A stretch of DNA of 64,000 bases from Cladosporium sp. IMV 00045 (taxonomy: Eukaryota > Ascomycota > Dothideomycetes > Cladosporiales > Cladosporiaceae). The notes beneath the pieces were generated by a model. It made no database searches. It was given only the letters and a program-made list of their open reading frames with translations, and was not told the origin of the DNA. The translations under genes and the position numbers were made by a program. Each line of letters starts with the position of its first letter. Within the stretch, counting starts at the first letter, position 1. The stretch lies in assembly GCA_001931905.2 (NCBI GenBank), contig MSJI02000102.1, forward strand, positions 16,848 through 80,847, given 5' to 3'. This document shows, one piece after another, positions 21,530-33,421 of this stretch.

Positions 21530-22117
21530 ATGCGTCTCCAATACATCCCCGACGACCCTCAGATGGAGACAGAAGAAGATGCCGCCATCGTTCAGCGCGT
21601 CAAAGACCGCCGCGGCGGCAAGCTTATCGCCCTTGACAAGACTCTCCTACTCTCGCCTGCTCTCGCCAATGGATGGAATCACTTCCTAGGCGCAGTGCGA
21701 ACTCAGACCTCTCTACCAGCCAGCGTTCGCGAACTGGCGATATGCCGCGTCGCAGTACTAAACAAAGCATGGTACGAGTGGGATTCACACCGACCCATAC
21801 TCGAGAAGAGCGGCGTGTTGAGCGCCGAAGCGATCGAGAGCTTGAAGATCCGACCGGAGGATGCAAAGAGAAAGGGCGAAAATACGTTTGACGAGAAGCA
21901 CGCGGCCGTGCTTGCGTATACCGATGCGATGACTCTAGGTTGCATCGTGCCGGATCCGGTGTTTGCGCGCTTGAAGAGCTTTTTCAGCGAGAAGGAAGTT
22001 GTGGAAATTACCGGCACGGTGGCAGCGTACAACTGCGTGAGCAGATTTCTTGTTGCAATGGACGTCGGTGAGATGGCCGAGAAGTACGGTGTGGATATGA
22101 GCGGGAAGACAGCATGA
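21530..22117 (+). CDS. Carboxymuconolactone decarboxylase-like (AhpD-fold) protein
   Basis: A single exon of 195 residues. The AhpD/CMD fold is suggested by SVRELAICRVAVLNKAWYEW, DSHRPILEKSGV, the LAYTDAMT helix and VEITGTVAAYNCVSRFLVAM. The family includes gamma-carboxymuconolactone decarboxylases and peroxidase-like CXXC proteins. The CXXC pair of AhpD is absent here, so a peroxidase role is unlikely. The substrate is unknown. ATG 21530 starts a frame of normal length for the family. Confidence 0.8.
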   Translation: MRLQYIPDDPQMETEEDAAIVQRVKDRRGGKLIALDKTLLLSPALANGWNHFLGAVRTQTSLPASVRELAICRVAVLNKAWYEWDSHRPILEKSGVLSAEAIESLKIRPEDAKRKGENTFDEKHAAVLAYTDAMTLGCIVPDPVFARLKSFFSEKEVVEITGTVAAYNCVSRFLVAMDVGEMAEKYGVDMSGKTA

Positions 22118-22274
22118 GGTTGTGATGGTCAAATGGAGAAAGAGTGAGGTCAAGATTATAGAGGCCGTTCATTCACATTAATATATACAATCACAGTACC
22201 ACCAACGCCTACGCTGAGGAAGCAGATCCAAACAAAATCCGAAAGGTCGTAATCCCAAATCGTCCGCAAACAAA

Positions 22275-23273
22275 TCAATACCTCACCGTCACAGTGTTGC
22301 CATTCAAGCTCAAAATTCCAGTGTACGACGCTCTACCAGCCCCGAGATCACCATGCCAGATCGCATGGTCTCCATTGATCGCGACATCCAGACCTCCAGG
22401 CGCCTTAAGGCCATCGGTACCAGTAGCCAGGAGCTGGCCACGTCTGGTGTAAGGTCCCTTGATGTTGTCTGCGGTGGCGTACTCGACCTTGTACTTCGGC
22501 GTAGAGTAGCACTGAGGCGAGAAGAAGAGAATGTATTTACCATTCAACTTCGTCAGGGCTGGAGCTTCGATATACGCTCCATCTTGATTGCCGTTTCTCA
22601 GGATTGCAACTGGGTTGCCGATCTTCGTGACTCCGTCTTGGCCGACTTGCTGGAGCATCAAGGGCGTCGGGACGATTGGTGCGACGGTGTTACCGCACTC
22701 GCCGCCGTGGCCAATTGCGTTGCCGTCGATTTTGTACGTGATCCATCGCGTGCCGTCCTTGGGATCAAAGTATCCAGCGGGATCGATGGCGCCACCCTCT
22801 GATAACGGACAGATCCAAGGTTGCGAGCTGGAGTCGACGTATGGTCCGGCGACATTTCTGCTTTTCGCGTAACTGAGACAATGGAGTCGGGTATTGGACT
22901 TCAGAGCAGCGGTGTAGTACATGATGAACGATCCGTCGTTGAGTTGGACAGGATCTGGCGCCCACACACGAGGATTGGCGGGATCTACCCAGCCCGGCAG
23001 GTTAGGAAGAGCGTCGTCACCGGCAGTGGATTGCCAGTTCCTGTAGTCCGGCGTGAAAGCCTTCTGCATGTGGACTCTCTTGCCGTTGACAATGGCATTG
23101 GTGCTGAATGCATGCCAACCGGCATCCGTTTTGATAATTCCAGGGTCAGGAAAATTCTGTCCGTTAAGAATTGGTTGGATCGTTGCTCGCTTTGAGAGGT
23201 CGTCGAGTGGCAATGCGGATGTTGTTGATAAAAGGGCAGCGTAAACGCTGAATCTGAGGAATGAGAAAACCAT
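22275..23273 (-). CDS. Secreted glycoside hydrolase family 43 protein
   Basis: A single exon of 332 residues from ATG 23273. Residues 1-20 form a signal peptide (hydrophobic core VYAALLSTTSA) followed by a dibasic site LSKR that may be cleaved by Kex2. The five-bladed propeller of GH43 is shown by NFPDPGIIKTDAGWHAF (catalytic-base Asp, about D43), VWAPDPVQLNDGSFIMYY (second Asp), GAIDPAGYFDPKDGTRW and YIEAPALTKLNGKYILFF (general-acid Glu). The family attacks arabinan, arabinoxylan or xylo-oligosaccharides in plant cell walls. Exact substrate is not determined. The protein is probably extracellular. Confidence 0.9.
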   Translation of the reverse strand: MVFSFLRFSVYAALLSTTSALPLDDLSKRATIQPILNGQNFPDPGIIKTDAGWHAFSTNAIVNGKRVHMQKAFTPDYRNWQSTAGDDALPNLPGWVDPANPRVWAPDPVQLNDGSFIMYYTAALKSNTRLHCLSYAKSRNVAGPYVDSSSQPWICPLSEGGAIDPAGYFDPKDGTRWITYKIDGNAIGHGGECGNTVAPIVPTPLMLQQVGQDGVTKIGNPVAILRNGNQDGAYIEAPALTKLNGKYILFFSPQCYSTPKYKVEYATADNIKGPYTRRGQLLATGTDGLKAPGGLDVAINGDHAIWHGDLGAGRASYTGILSLNGNTVTVRY

Positions 23274-24336
23274 TGGAATGCGAAGACCAGATTGCGTCAA
23301 TAGCAGGGCAGCTTCGAGGACTTGCCAAGGACGATGAGATCGATCAAAGAGGTGCCAAGTATATTAATGATTAAAGACGAAGATGATTCTATTTCAAAGG
23401 ACTGCTGACAACAAAGAGAGGAAATGAGGAATATATCCATCTCCCCCTTCCGCCCAACCCCACCAGAGGGCACCAACGCATGTCGACGCCATGCAGTCTG
23501 CGTGCCGCGGTATGCCAATTTTTCTCTGGTACAGCGAAGCAAAGGACCGAAGATGAATTTGCCCCTCTCGTATAGAGCAGAAGCGTGTAGAAAAGTAGGA
23601 GATAGCTCAAATAAGTCTCCTGAAAATAGAATTATAGCGCACGCTAAGCCCAGTGCGGCGTGACTGCGGCAAGGCCAGGCTCGCCGAGATCCTTTGTCGA
23701 CGACGTGATTGAGGGCATGAATGGCCAGGTGTTGGGTGATCGAGGAAGACGTTGTTGGCGGCGTGGAGAACCGCGCTTTGGTCCAGGAGCGCGCAACGGC
23801 TTGACGTTGGAACTCGAGTCCCTGTTGATCATCCAAAGCTATGCAGGGCACGTCTTCAATACGAAGTCGAGGATACGAGCCGAAAAGCGTCGATCAAGAA
23901 CTCACAAATGCCGCGTTCTTTGTTTCCGCCCTCTCTGCCTCGATCTGAACAACCAACTTTTGTCTCCGCAGTTGATGATTCTTGCAGGAGAGCTGACCAA
24001 CATGCCGCTGCAAACGCCGCAATATTGCAGAATCTTGGAGGGCGTAGATAGGTGGAATTCTGGACGAGCCTACCGGGAAAAAGGAGATAAAGTTTAGCGT
24101 CCATGTAGATCAGGGTTGACAAGCCGGACGTCGAATATGCAAGTATGCGTTATTCTGACGAAACAGCACCCAATCGCAGTCATGTGATTGTTGGTCAAGA
24201 AACATGCCGAGCCTTGAGCATGCGTGCAAAGAGTGGAAGGCGGCGGTGCTCCTTGGCTTCGGCTCTTCTACTATCTCCGATCATGAGGGACAGCACTTTG
24301 AATGCGGAATGCGAGTTTTTGATCTCATGTTGGGCA
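23274..24336. other. Gene-empty spacer
   Basis: About 1 kb between a 5' end and a 3' end, both on the minus strand. The open frames inside have no protein-family features. Confidence 0.5.
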
Positions 24337-25455
24337 TTACACTTGCTCCAGGAATCGCTGTAAAGCCACAGCACCCCTGTCTCTTTGGACATCGTTCTGG
24401 CAGTGATGACCAGCGCCTGCGATGACTACCAGTCGTACCCTTCCGGCCTCTTCTGTGTGCACTCCTTCAAGACTTGCACTGTCTGGCCGAGATCTTTGAC
24501 CTCGAATTGGAGACGCCTTCTTGTCTGCGGAAGGTGATCGGGACGAGATGGCCTCTCGATACTGCGCAGCCTGTAGGCTGCATATATCAGTGTCAATCAT
24601 CATATCCTCGCTGCCAACCATGATACAGATCCGAGCACGCTGATCTTCTCCAGACGATTGAGAGATATTTTGGACGATATCTCTCGCATTTAGCCATTGC
24701 GGCCTACCTTTCCACCACGACCAAAGATTACCACACATCCCCATGGCCCAGCGCATGCTCTCATAAGCAGGCATCCAGCGCCTGAACTCGGAGACCGACT
24801 CTTGAGGAAACCGCCTCCCAAAGAAAGCCTGCTTGACCAATCTGTCCGAACTCAAAGGCGACGTCGGATGTTGCAAGTGTAGCCAACTGCGCAAAGGAAA
24901 CCACGGGTCAGTCTTGAACCAATTCCAGTACACGCCATAACTGCCAAAATGCGCAATGGCATCGACGAGGCAAAGCGCACGCGCTTGCAAGCGGCTGTTC
25001 GCCAGCAAATATTGCAGCAGACCGGGTCCGGAGGAATGGCCGACGACGGCTAGATAATGAGACCGGGCATCGCGTTGCGCATACTCGATGCACGCAAGCA
25101 GGTCATCGGCAAAAGCGTCGAGAGGCGTGCCCCAGACCATATGAAAGGAAGGCACTGGGTATGACGCGCCATGATTGCGAAGACTGTACGCGTACAAGAC
25201 GCCCTGGTAGCCGGATCGATGAAGGTGGTCCATCCATTCGATCCAGACGCCTGCGCTGCCGTAGCCACCGTGCGCGAAGAAGACTGGTGGCGAAGAGCCA
25301 TGGTCGCTGGGTTCTTTTGGTCGCGATATTAGCAACTCGAGGTCGCCTGACGATGTTGTTACGAAAACTCGCTCTATGTGCTCAGGCAATGGGCGGAATT
25401 GCGGTGGTTGAGAGCGCCAGCGCAGACTTGCGAGAGACTGTATGGCTTCAAGCAT
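24337..25455 (-). CDS. Alpha/beta hydrolase
   Basis: A single exon of 372 residues from ATG 25455; the upstream in-frame extension looks non-coding. The alpha/beta hydrolase fold is clear: oxyanion region VFFAHGGYGSAG, nucleophile elbow VVGHSSGPG (S141), acidic residue in IMVGSEDMMID, and histidine in VIAGAGHHCQND. An insertion rich in Ser, Arg and Lys (about residues 315-345) separates the acid and the histidine. No signal peptide is seen. The family covers esterases, lipases and peptidases, and no substrate can be named. Confidence 0.85.
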   Translation of the reverse strand: MLEAIQSLASLRWRSQPPQFRPLPEHIERVFVTTSSGDLELLISRPKEPSDHGSSPPVFFAHGGYGSAGVWIEWMDHLHRSGYQGVLYAYSLRNHGASYPVPSFHMVWGTPLDAFADDLLACIEYAQRDARSHYLAVVGHSSGPGLLQYLLANSRLQARALCLVDAIAHFGSYGVYWNWFKTDPWFPLRSWLHLQHPTSPLSSDRLVKQAFFGRRFPQESVSEFRRWMPAYESMRWAMGMCGNLWSWWKGRPQWLNARDIVQNISQSSGEDQRARICIMVGSEDMMIDTDICSLQAAQYREAISSRSPSADKKASPIRGQRSRPDSASLEGVHTEEAGRVRLVVIAGAGHHCQNDVQRDRGAVALQRFLEQV

Positions 25456-27758
25456 AGTGACGGATGATACTAGAGTCAGTGCGCTGATAGAAGCACGAGT
25501 ACTCTCACATGCTCTCAACAGAGCCGTGCACAGGCAGAAGGATTGGAGACTGGCTTTATGAGGTGGCCTCATCAATATCAAGCCTGGCTGAAGTGCTACA
25601 CACAGGCATTCCCACCTCACTCTGGTCACGCCATGGCTTGATTCCAGGCTTGCTAGACATCGCACAGTCATCTCGCAATGGCCTCGGTAGCACAGGTGGG
25701 CGTAAGAATCTTGCCAACTCCGCCAAGTCACTCAATGCATATGTCAAGCAAGGTTCGAGGAGAGGCGGCACGGACATCTTTTCTTGGTGGCTTGAAGAAC
25801 AAATGTCGAGCCCACGTGTGAATATTCGGCCCATTTCATCGGGCATTTATGGCATCTGTCAGTGAAGTCAAATTTACGCTTTTACCGCCGTCTCGGAACA
25901 GTTCTGGTCACCCCAGACAGCGAGACGGAGAGTGCTCCATCTGGAACATCGAGTGAGAAAGAGATTAGCGAGCAATATTGAGGGATGGACTTACGGTATA
26001 GAGAAGATACCGTCTCTGTGGAATCATCTCAGCATGAAGAAGAAAATTATTGTCGTCACAAGCAAAACAAACTCATCGTTGAAGGTGAGATCATCCCCAA
26101 CTCGTGCGGACCCTACTCCACTCAAAAAGCTTGGCGGTCGTGATACCGGATTTGTACTATGCAGAAAGAGTCTCCTGTCAAATCACCATATCACACGTGA
26201 TTTTAGTCTTTACCCGTATTTCAAATCCCCGCCCTCCATCCGAAGACCTTCTCAGCTTATACCTGATATTGTCTAGCGATATGCCGATTCTCAATAGCGT
26301 CTCCCGTGTTAGCTGAAGAAGGATCCTCGGAATCACTTGGGAATGCCCAGCTCTTGGAAGGTACGCCTTGCATCCTGCGGTGAGACTCCCCTTGCGCACA
26401 TTTCCCTGGACTTCGCCATACTACGGACATTTGGAAAAACATAAGTACCGACGTCTCGCGCACATGAAAGGTGGAGGCCGGCGGGCACCGCTCGCAATCT
26501 TCTCACTCGGACATGCGAGTGAACTGGAGCCTTCTCCGAAAGCGACATCAGCTCGGGTAAAACCCTCTTGAACGGTATGCCATGCTTTCACAAGCGACAG
26601 CGAACAAGGCCGAGCGGGTGCAAGCGCAAACATATGCTGCACTCGCCTTTGCCTTTCTCGCACTTCCGGCACATGGGGAGCCGCAGTGGTATAGCAAAGC
26701 GATAATACGAGCAGCGATAGGCTGTGCCTCGTTTGCCTGCTGATCAGGCTACGCTGTTTTGGGCGAGGGCGCAAAAGCATGGTGCCAGCCTGCCAGGTGA
26801 GATGGAGATCATGCCAGCAGTCAGCAAGCCTCCGGAGCAGCCGCACCTAATTTTAGGATCTTGCCCGCGGCGATTTCCAAGACCCAACCCCGCGCGCTTT
26901 GGTGATCCCTGTGTGATGGTTCGCCCGTTGGAGACTAACGTGCATGGATCGATGCTTAACACAGCATCTTCATACCTCGTCTCATCACATTCCAACAAGA
27001 ATATTCGAGCGGAGAAAAATGATCTTGCGCCGCCCAGCTGTTATCTGCATACGCCATTCTTGGCCATCAACTGCTGAAATCTGCCTGGCATCTGCCGGCG
27101 TGTCGTGCGTCTATGCTGTCTGTCCAAGGAACAGTGCGTCGGTCTTTGGGAAAACCCGCACGCCCGGTCTGCATTTCTTAATATTCACTGCGTCGATAGG
27201 GTTACATTATCTTCTCGCGCAAATCACCGATGCATGAGTTGCGTTACTGCAAGTCTGTTGCCACCAGCGCACATGCTCACGATATGCCTGTGGTGCTCAC
27301 CGCGCTCTGGTACAGAGGCGCAGGCTTAGTGGGCTGATGGCCATGCCTCCTTGGACCATTTTGGCAACAATTCCTTCTGCCACATCTGCGCACGCCTTAG
27401 CCTCTAATGCCTCTACCCTGATTGGTAGCTTGGCCCTAATCTGACGTCTTTGCCTTCCAGCTTATCCAACGATTGCAAGGTGCCTTGCATGCAGTCTCAC
27501 TTCTATTGGCGAGGGCGATCGCACAACACTGTATCGGATCCCCATCTGCTCAGCACTAGCTATGTCCATTTTCGTGTTGGTCGATGCGAGCTTCGCTAAG
27601 CCCTCTGGGCCCCAAGGCTGTGAGTATCCGGTAGACTTTTGCTGTGCTGACGGTCCCTTGGTCCCACTGTTTTGTTCAAAGCGATTCCATATATCACCCA
27701 CCTCGTGAAGGCGGCGTGCTGTTCACTACACTTGCACACTCGCAGACCACGTGTAACC
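25456..27758. other. Long gene-empty spacer
   Basis: About 2.3 kb, the longest spacer of the window. Open frames of up to 141 codons occur on both strands but none has composition or motifs of a protein. It marks the border between the catabolic/accessory left part and the P450-reductase pair. Confidence 0.5.
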
Positions 27759-29720
27759 ATGTCACAATCTATCCAGCCCGCCCAAGAGCAGATGCTCTTT
27801 CCCTCTGGTAACGCTTCGGCGTTCATCGAGACTTCAGGTCTCACGCCAGAACTACTCGCCGATGTTTCCAAGTCGAAGTTCGTCTGGGCGTTGTCCTTGT
27901 TGCTTTTGATCGGTTTGGCTCGCATCTTCACATCTGCGAAGCAAAGGCTTCCACCTGGCGTGAAGCCGTTGCCCAGACTTCCTGGTTCGTAGATATCGCT
28001 ATCCCTCACCGACATATCATTGCTGACTCAATTTCAGGCCTCCCGTGGGCCGGTAGATTCTGGGATATCCCCGCCGAAGGCGTCAAAGCAGCATGGCACT
28101 TTGGAGCTCTCCACAAGAAGTACGGTCCAATCTACGAATGGAAGGTCATGGGCACAGTCCACATCTGGGTTGAGAACGACAAGATTGCCCGTGACTTGTT
28201 TGTCACGAGGCAGAAAAAATACTGTGACCGTAACGTCCTTCCGGCCGCTGTCAAAGTCAAGTATGGATCTGAGTTGCTCCCGTTGATGGGTTATGGCGAC
28301 GCTTTCCGCCGCTACAAGAACTTCATGCACATGATCATGAGGCAATCGAACCCGAAGCAATTCTACGGCTGGCCCGTCGTGGAGAACAAGAAGACTCTGA
28401 GACGTCTGATCGAGACACCCGAGCAGTGGTCTGAGCACATGATCGTTCACTGTAAGTATCATCGAGCGAATTTGCATTCGTGGACGCAACTAACATTCGA
28501 CCAGGCGCCAGAACGATTGCCAGTGTCGCCTGGGGTGACCCCGCCCACGGCACCAAATTGCTCACCATGGTACCATATCTGCTCAAGACCGTCTCTCCTG
28601 CCGGCCCAATCATCAACAAATTGACCTTCCTCCAGAACCTCCCGGAAGCCATCTCACCTTTCAAGCAGGAAGAGACCAAACAATTTGAGCGTGTTAAGGA
28701 TGCCTTCTACGAGGCTCTGCAAGACGTCAAGGACCGTATCGCAGCCGGTACTGCTGAGGACAGCTGGAGCAAACTCTGGCTGACCAGTGAGAGCGAGAAG
28801 GCCAACATTACTCTGAACTGGCACGAGGCTGCCCATGCGATCGGCTCCAGCTCTTTTGTCGCCATTGCCACGATCGGCGGCCCTCTTCACTGCTTCTTCA
28901 CCGCCATGTGCCACTACCCATCCTGGCAGGCAAAAGTCCAGGAGGAGATCGACCGCGTCTGTGGCGACCGCCTCCCCCAAATCGAGGATATGCCTCAGCT
29001 GCCTCTCCTCCGTGCCACTGTCAAGGAAATCCTCCGCTGGCGCCAGCCGACTCCTCTGGGTGTGCCTCACGTCGCACTCGAAGATGATGTCTACGAGGGC
29101 TACTTCATTCCCAAAGATGCCATCGTGCACGCCAACCACTAGTAAGCTTCCCAATCAGCGTCCACCACCTTCCACATACTAACCAAAATCCCAGCTTGAT
29201 TTCTCGTGAGGAGTCCCTATACCCAGACCCAACCGAGTTCAAGCCCGAACGCTGGGTCGACCCCGCCTACCCCACCTACAAAGAGCCCTTGACCGAATAC
29301 CCCAACCTCCGCGGCGACACGTCCTTCGGCTACGGCAACCGCGCCTGCCCCGGCGTGGACCTCACACAAACCGAGCTGGTCACTCTCCTCGGCGCGCTCC
29401 TGTGGTCCTTCACGGTGAAACGCCGCGAAGGCGCCGAAGGCAACGCCAACCCTGTGCCATGGTACGAGACGAACCCGTACGTGATCACGATGTCGAAGCC
29501 CTTCAACTGCGAGATTCAAGTGCGCAGCGAGGAGAAGCGCAAGTACATCATGGACGGTTGCCCGGACGCCGGGTACGTCGTGAAGAAGAACGAAGGCGAG
29601 CGTGAGAACCAGTGGGACATCGTCCGGCCTGAGAATGAACAGGTGCACTACTCCTGGGAAGGGTTGACGGCGCGCTTTGAGAAGCCGGCTGTTATGCCCA
29701 CTTACCCGCCCGGTGTGTGA
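27759..29720 (+). CDS. Cytochrome P450 monooxygenase with unusual I-helix and C-terminal tail
   Basis: Four exons (27759-27984, 28038-28451, 28505-29141, 29195-29720), all with 53-nt introns, give 600 residues. A membrane anchor (FVWALSLLLLIGLARIF) is followed by a proline-rich hinge (LPPGVKPLPRLPGLPW). The K-helix ExxR is KEILRWR, the PERF-like region is FKPERWVDP, and the heme loop is FGYGNRACPG with C477 as heme ligand. The I-helix reads HAIGSSSFVAIAT and lacks the acid-alcohol pair of the usual A/G-G-x-D/E-T motif. About 120 residues follow the heme loop, including a charged tail. P450s oxidise small molecules at the ER. It faces the NRPS-like reductase, with 427 bp between their stops. 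Confidence 0.92.
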
Positions 29721-30147
29721 GGTATGAGAATTTGGTTTTTTCTCTCTTCACGAATTTGTTGATTCGTTGTTCTCTTCTTTGGGTTTTGATGGGATGATAA
29801 AGTAAGGATGGTATTGGATTGCGTTGGATGTATTTAGCGGGCGTTTGATTAGTATGCAAGGCGGACGGACCATAGAGCGTGTGCTTCGTCGAGGGTTTTG
29901 CCCTTTACGATGATTAAGAATGAAAGTCACCACTTCAGATTGCACGAGATTGTCATAAGATAGGAAATTCGAAATGAGAAGATTCAGCAGGTTTTCCTTT
30001 CTTATTCCGTAACGTCGACTTTTGACTACCCTGAGATGATCGTAGTCATATGAAACATGTTGCATCGTTACGTTTTCATCTATCGTCCAGATATGAGCAT
30101 ACCAAAACTCAAAAATTCTATTCCAATGACCGTCTTCCCCCTTCCAA
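29721..30147. other. Convergent 3' spacer
   Basis: AT-rich trailer region between the P450 and the NRPS-like stops. No gene is seen. Confidence 0.5.
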
Positions 30148-33100
30148 CTAAGCCCTCCACTTCCCCATCCAAACCTGCACATACCTCTCCACCAACCCAT
30201 CCTCAACCGGCGTCCTCACCTCTCTCAGCGCCACACAATCCTCTAGCGTCCTCGCCGTCTCGAACGTCAAACCCACCGGGCCAGACTCCTTGATCTCCTC
30301 CGCCGAAACCGCATTGCCATACTTCCCGCGCCAGAAATCCAACAATTTAATGCTCGGATTGCGCGAAGCGTCCTGCTCGCTCGCGGCCAGAAGGCGCAGC
30401 CACTCCTGCGGACTGACGATTCTGAACGCAGGCATGTGCGCGCTCCGCTGCAGGGCGGGGAGGAGATCGGCGCTCCAGCTGAAAGTGCGCGGGTTGGCGA
30501 TGTGGTAGACTAGATTCTCGTCTGCGTCTGCAGGGCCATTCTTGACAAACAAGGCGAGCTCCGTGACGGCCTCGGCGCAGGCATCGACAGGGAGCCAGGA
30601 AGGTGTCTCGTGCAGAGCGGGCAAGGCGCCGACGCTCACGGCGCTGCGGACCATGAGGGCGATGGCCTCGGTGTCGTTCCAGATGGCGCTGACGCGGTCG
30701 CCGCTGAGCTGGCCGATTCGCAGGACGCGGGCGTGCATGCCCGTCAGGCGCATTGCGTTGCGGGTGATGTGTTCCGTGACGAGCTTGCTCCTGCCGTAGC
30801 CTGTGCCTTGGGCGTGGGCGAGGTTTTGCACGGCGGTTTCGGGGATGGAGGCCGGTTTGGGAGTCCCTGAAGCGGTGCTTACGGAGCTGCAGAAGAAGAA
30901 TTTGGCTGGGTTGGGGAGGTGGGAGCGAAGACAGAGGTTGATGAGGTTGTGCGTGCCGCGGATGTGTTGGGTTTCGAAGGAGCGGACGCCGAGGTTGAAG
31001 TTCACTGCCCAGGCGCTGTGGATGACGGTTGTGAGAGTGGCGAGGAGGTGGTTGAGGTCGCGGTTGCTCAGGCCTAGGTTTGTTTCGCTGAGGTCGCTGG
31101 GAAGAGCGTGGATTTTGGAAAGCTCGTTGTCGGAGAGTTTGATGTTGCGGCTGTTGAGGGATTGTACCACTCGAGCACCTGCTGTTGCTTGACCGGGTGC
31201 GCGGACGAGAGCCCATACTTCGGCGACAGAAGGGTTCTTGGCCAGCTCTGCGATGATGAAGGCCCCGAGGTTGCCAGTGGCACCAGTCACCAGGACCACT
31301 TCCTTCTCAGGCTGAGCAATGATCGTTGGGAAGTGCGTCGTGAAGGTCGAGTACTTCTCGATAAGCCCTTGCATGACCGCGATCTCATCATGCTCTTCAG
31401 AAGCATCCTGGCCTGTCCGAAGTTGGTAAAGATGTTTTGCCAAAGCCTCCACGGTTCCCTTCTCGAAGACGACATTTGAACTGAGACCATCAGACCCATC
31501 TCCAAGGTCGATTTCCTGCTTGATAGCACGCCAGATCCTCGTCGTCTGCAAGCTGTCGACGCCCGCAGAGAAAATATCCGTCTTAGAGTCCGGAAGAGGA
31601 ACTCTCAGATCATTCTGGAACTTCTCAAGAAGCCACTGCTCCAGCTCCGAAACTGACATCTTCGCCTTCTCCGTCTGCTCACCCTCAGCGTTCAAGCGTT
31701 GATATGCCCCACTGATATCATCCGCAAACTGCTGATAGACTTGAGCACGAATGAACGTCCCCTTGTCAGTCTTAGGGTACACACACTCGGCACCCTTGAT
31801 AACGACCAGCTCGCGAATGACCCTTGCGAAAGTCTCCGCCTTCGCATTCGCAGCCTCGACAGCCGGCCAAACGGCATCCAAGTACTCCTCGTCCGTGAGA
31901 TGCGCAGCCTTATCTTGAGCGCGGAAGATCAACACGCCTGGCATAGTTTGCTGGTAGCCGAAGACGACGGCCTCGCGGACGATTTCTTCCTGTCTGATGC
32001 TGCCTTCGATGGGAATGGGCAGGACCTTTTCGCCGTTGACGAGCGTAATGCGGTCGTCTAAGCGGCTAAGATACTTGTAGTAGTTGCTTTTGCTTGGATC
32101 TGGGTGGCGGGTGAACAAGTCTGCAGTGCGGAAGCTGTTGGGAGGGTTGCTGGCGCTGAAGGGCGGTTTGGAGTTACTCGGGCCCTTGGAGGGCAAGCCA
32201 TCTAGGCCGACACACTCGAAGACACCGGGAGCGATCTCGTCGAACAAGACGTTGTCGGCGACTGGGGACCAGCAACGCATGTAAGCCCACTCCTTATCTC
32301 CTGGCGGGCGGAAAGAAGTCATGACTTGCCCGGTTTCAGTAGCGCCGTAGTTGGCAATGAGATTGACACCACCGTTCACGAGGCGATCGCCGAGTTCATC
32401 AGGGCAGCTACTGCCGGCATACATGACAAGCTGCGCCTTGGCCAACGCATCGATACCCTCCTGCTTCTCTGCCAGGAGCTTGAGAACATATGGCACAGCG
32501 CTGACCATCTGAGGTTTGACAGCCTGCATGGCTTCCAGGAGGTTGTCGCTCGTGATAGGCTGGCCGTGGTTGACCCAGAACATAGGTGCTTTCGTGTAAA
32601 TCGCACGACCGAACTCCATAAGCGCGTGCGAGTGGAAGAGAGGTGAGGTGCAGAAAGATCTCAAAGCGAAGCTTTTCTTGAAGTTTGCCAGACATTGATG
32701 GTTGGTGAGGAAGATTGGCTTGGGGAAACCGGTGCTGCCGGATGAATGCAGGATCCAGGCGATCTTGCCGCCTTCTTTGGCTAGGTCTACGTTCTGCCTT
32801 GAGATGGGTGCGGTTGTGGATTTAGCATGCCAATCTGCTCGTTGGAGGATGGAGATGCTTGAGCAGCCTGGCCTCTGTGTGGCGATGTCGTTGGAGACTT
32901 GGAGGAAATTCTCGTGAATGATCAGACGGTGGCAATTTGCCATGTCCAGTAGTCTGGCGTATGCATCTGCGGTGAGGCGAGTGGAAAGGAAGAGCACGGC
33001 GTATCCCAGTCGGCTGAGAGCCAGGAATGTGAGGATAGTCTCGAAGCTCGATGTTGCCAGCAGAGCAATGACTGGTGCTTGGTCCAGAGTCGGGTCCTGA

Positions 33101-33421
33101 AAATACGCCAATTAGCTATATTCAAGACATTCAATCTCCTAGTTCTCGTTAACTCACCGCAGGCTCCAAGCCATGATCCACGTAATACCGCGCAGCGAGG
33201 TCGACATATCTATCAACCTCAGCCGGCGTGTGCTCCTCAAAATCAGAAGCACCCTTCACGGGATAGCATAGAAAAGGCTTCTGCTCGCTCTCCGCGGCAT
33301 GGCTCCTGATCACGCCGTCTATGGTGTGAAAGAACTCTACAGGAGGGTAAATGCTGTGGTCGACTCGGCCGGCTTGCACTGCCCGGCTGTGCGGCTTGGT
33401 GAGCGTCATCGTCGAAGACAT
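30148..33421 (-). CDS. NRPS-like adenylate-forming reductase (A-T-R)
   Basis: Two exons (33421-33158, 33096-30148) with a 61-nt intron give 1070 residues. The adenylation domain (about 30-520) has AWILHSSGSTGFPKPIFLTN (ATP loop) and NYGATETGQ. The carrier domain has DIFSAGVDSLQTTR with the phosphopantetheine serine at S603. The reductase domain has the NAD(P) motif TGATGNLG (692-699) and YGRSKLVTEH as the Tyr-Lys catalytic pair. Such enzymes activate a carboxylic acid, load it on the carrier and release it as aldehyde or alcohol. There is no condensation domain, so it does not make peptides. With the adjacent P450 it may form a small secondary-metabolite unit (inference). Confidence 0.92.

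Noticed and set aside
23297..24097. Overlapping frames on both strands downstream of the GH43 start
   Set aside because: They lack protein features, and the region reads as promoter and spacer.
26421..26846. 141-codon minus-strand frame in the 2.3-kb spacer
   Set aside because: Random composition and no motif; several overlapping frames of similar quality exist.
30347..31216. 289-codon frame inside the NRPS-like gene
   Set aside because: It is an alternative frame of the reductase domain, with an Arg/Pro/His-rich nonsense composition.
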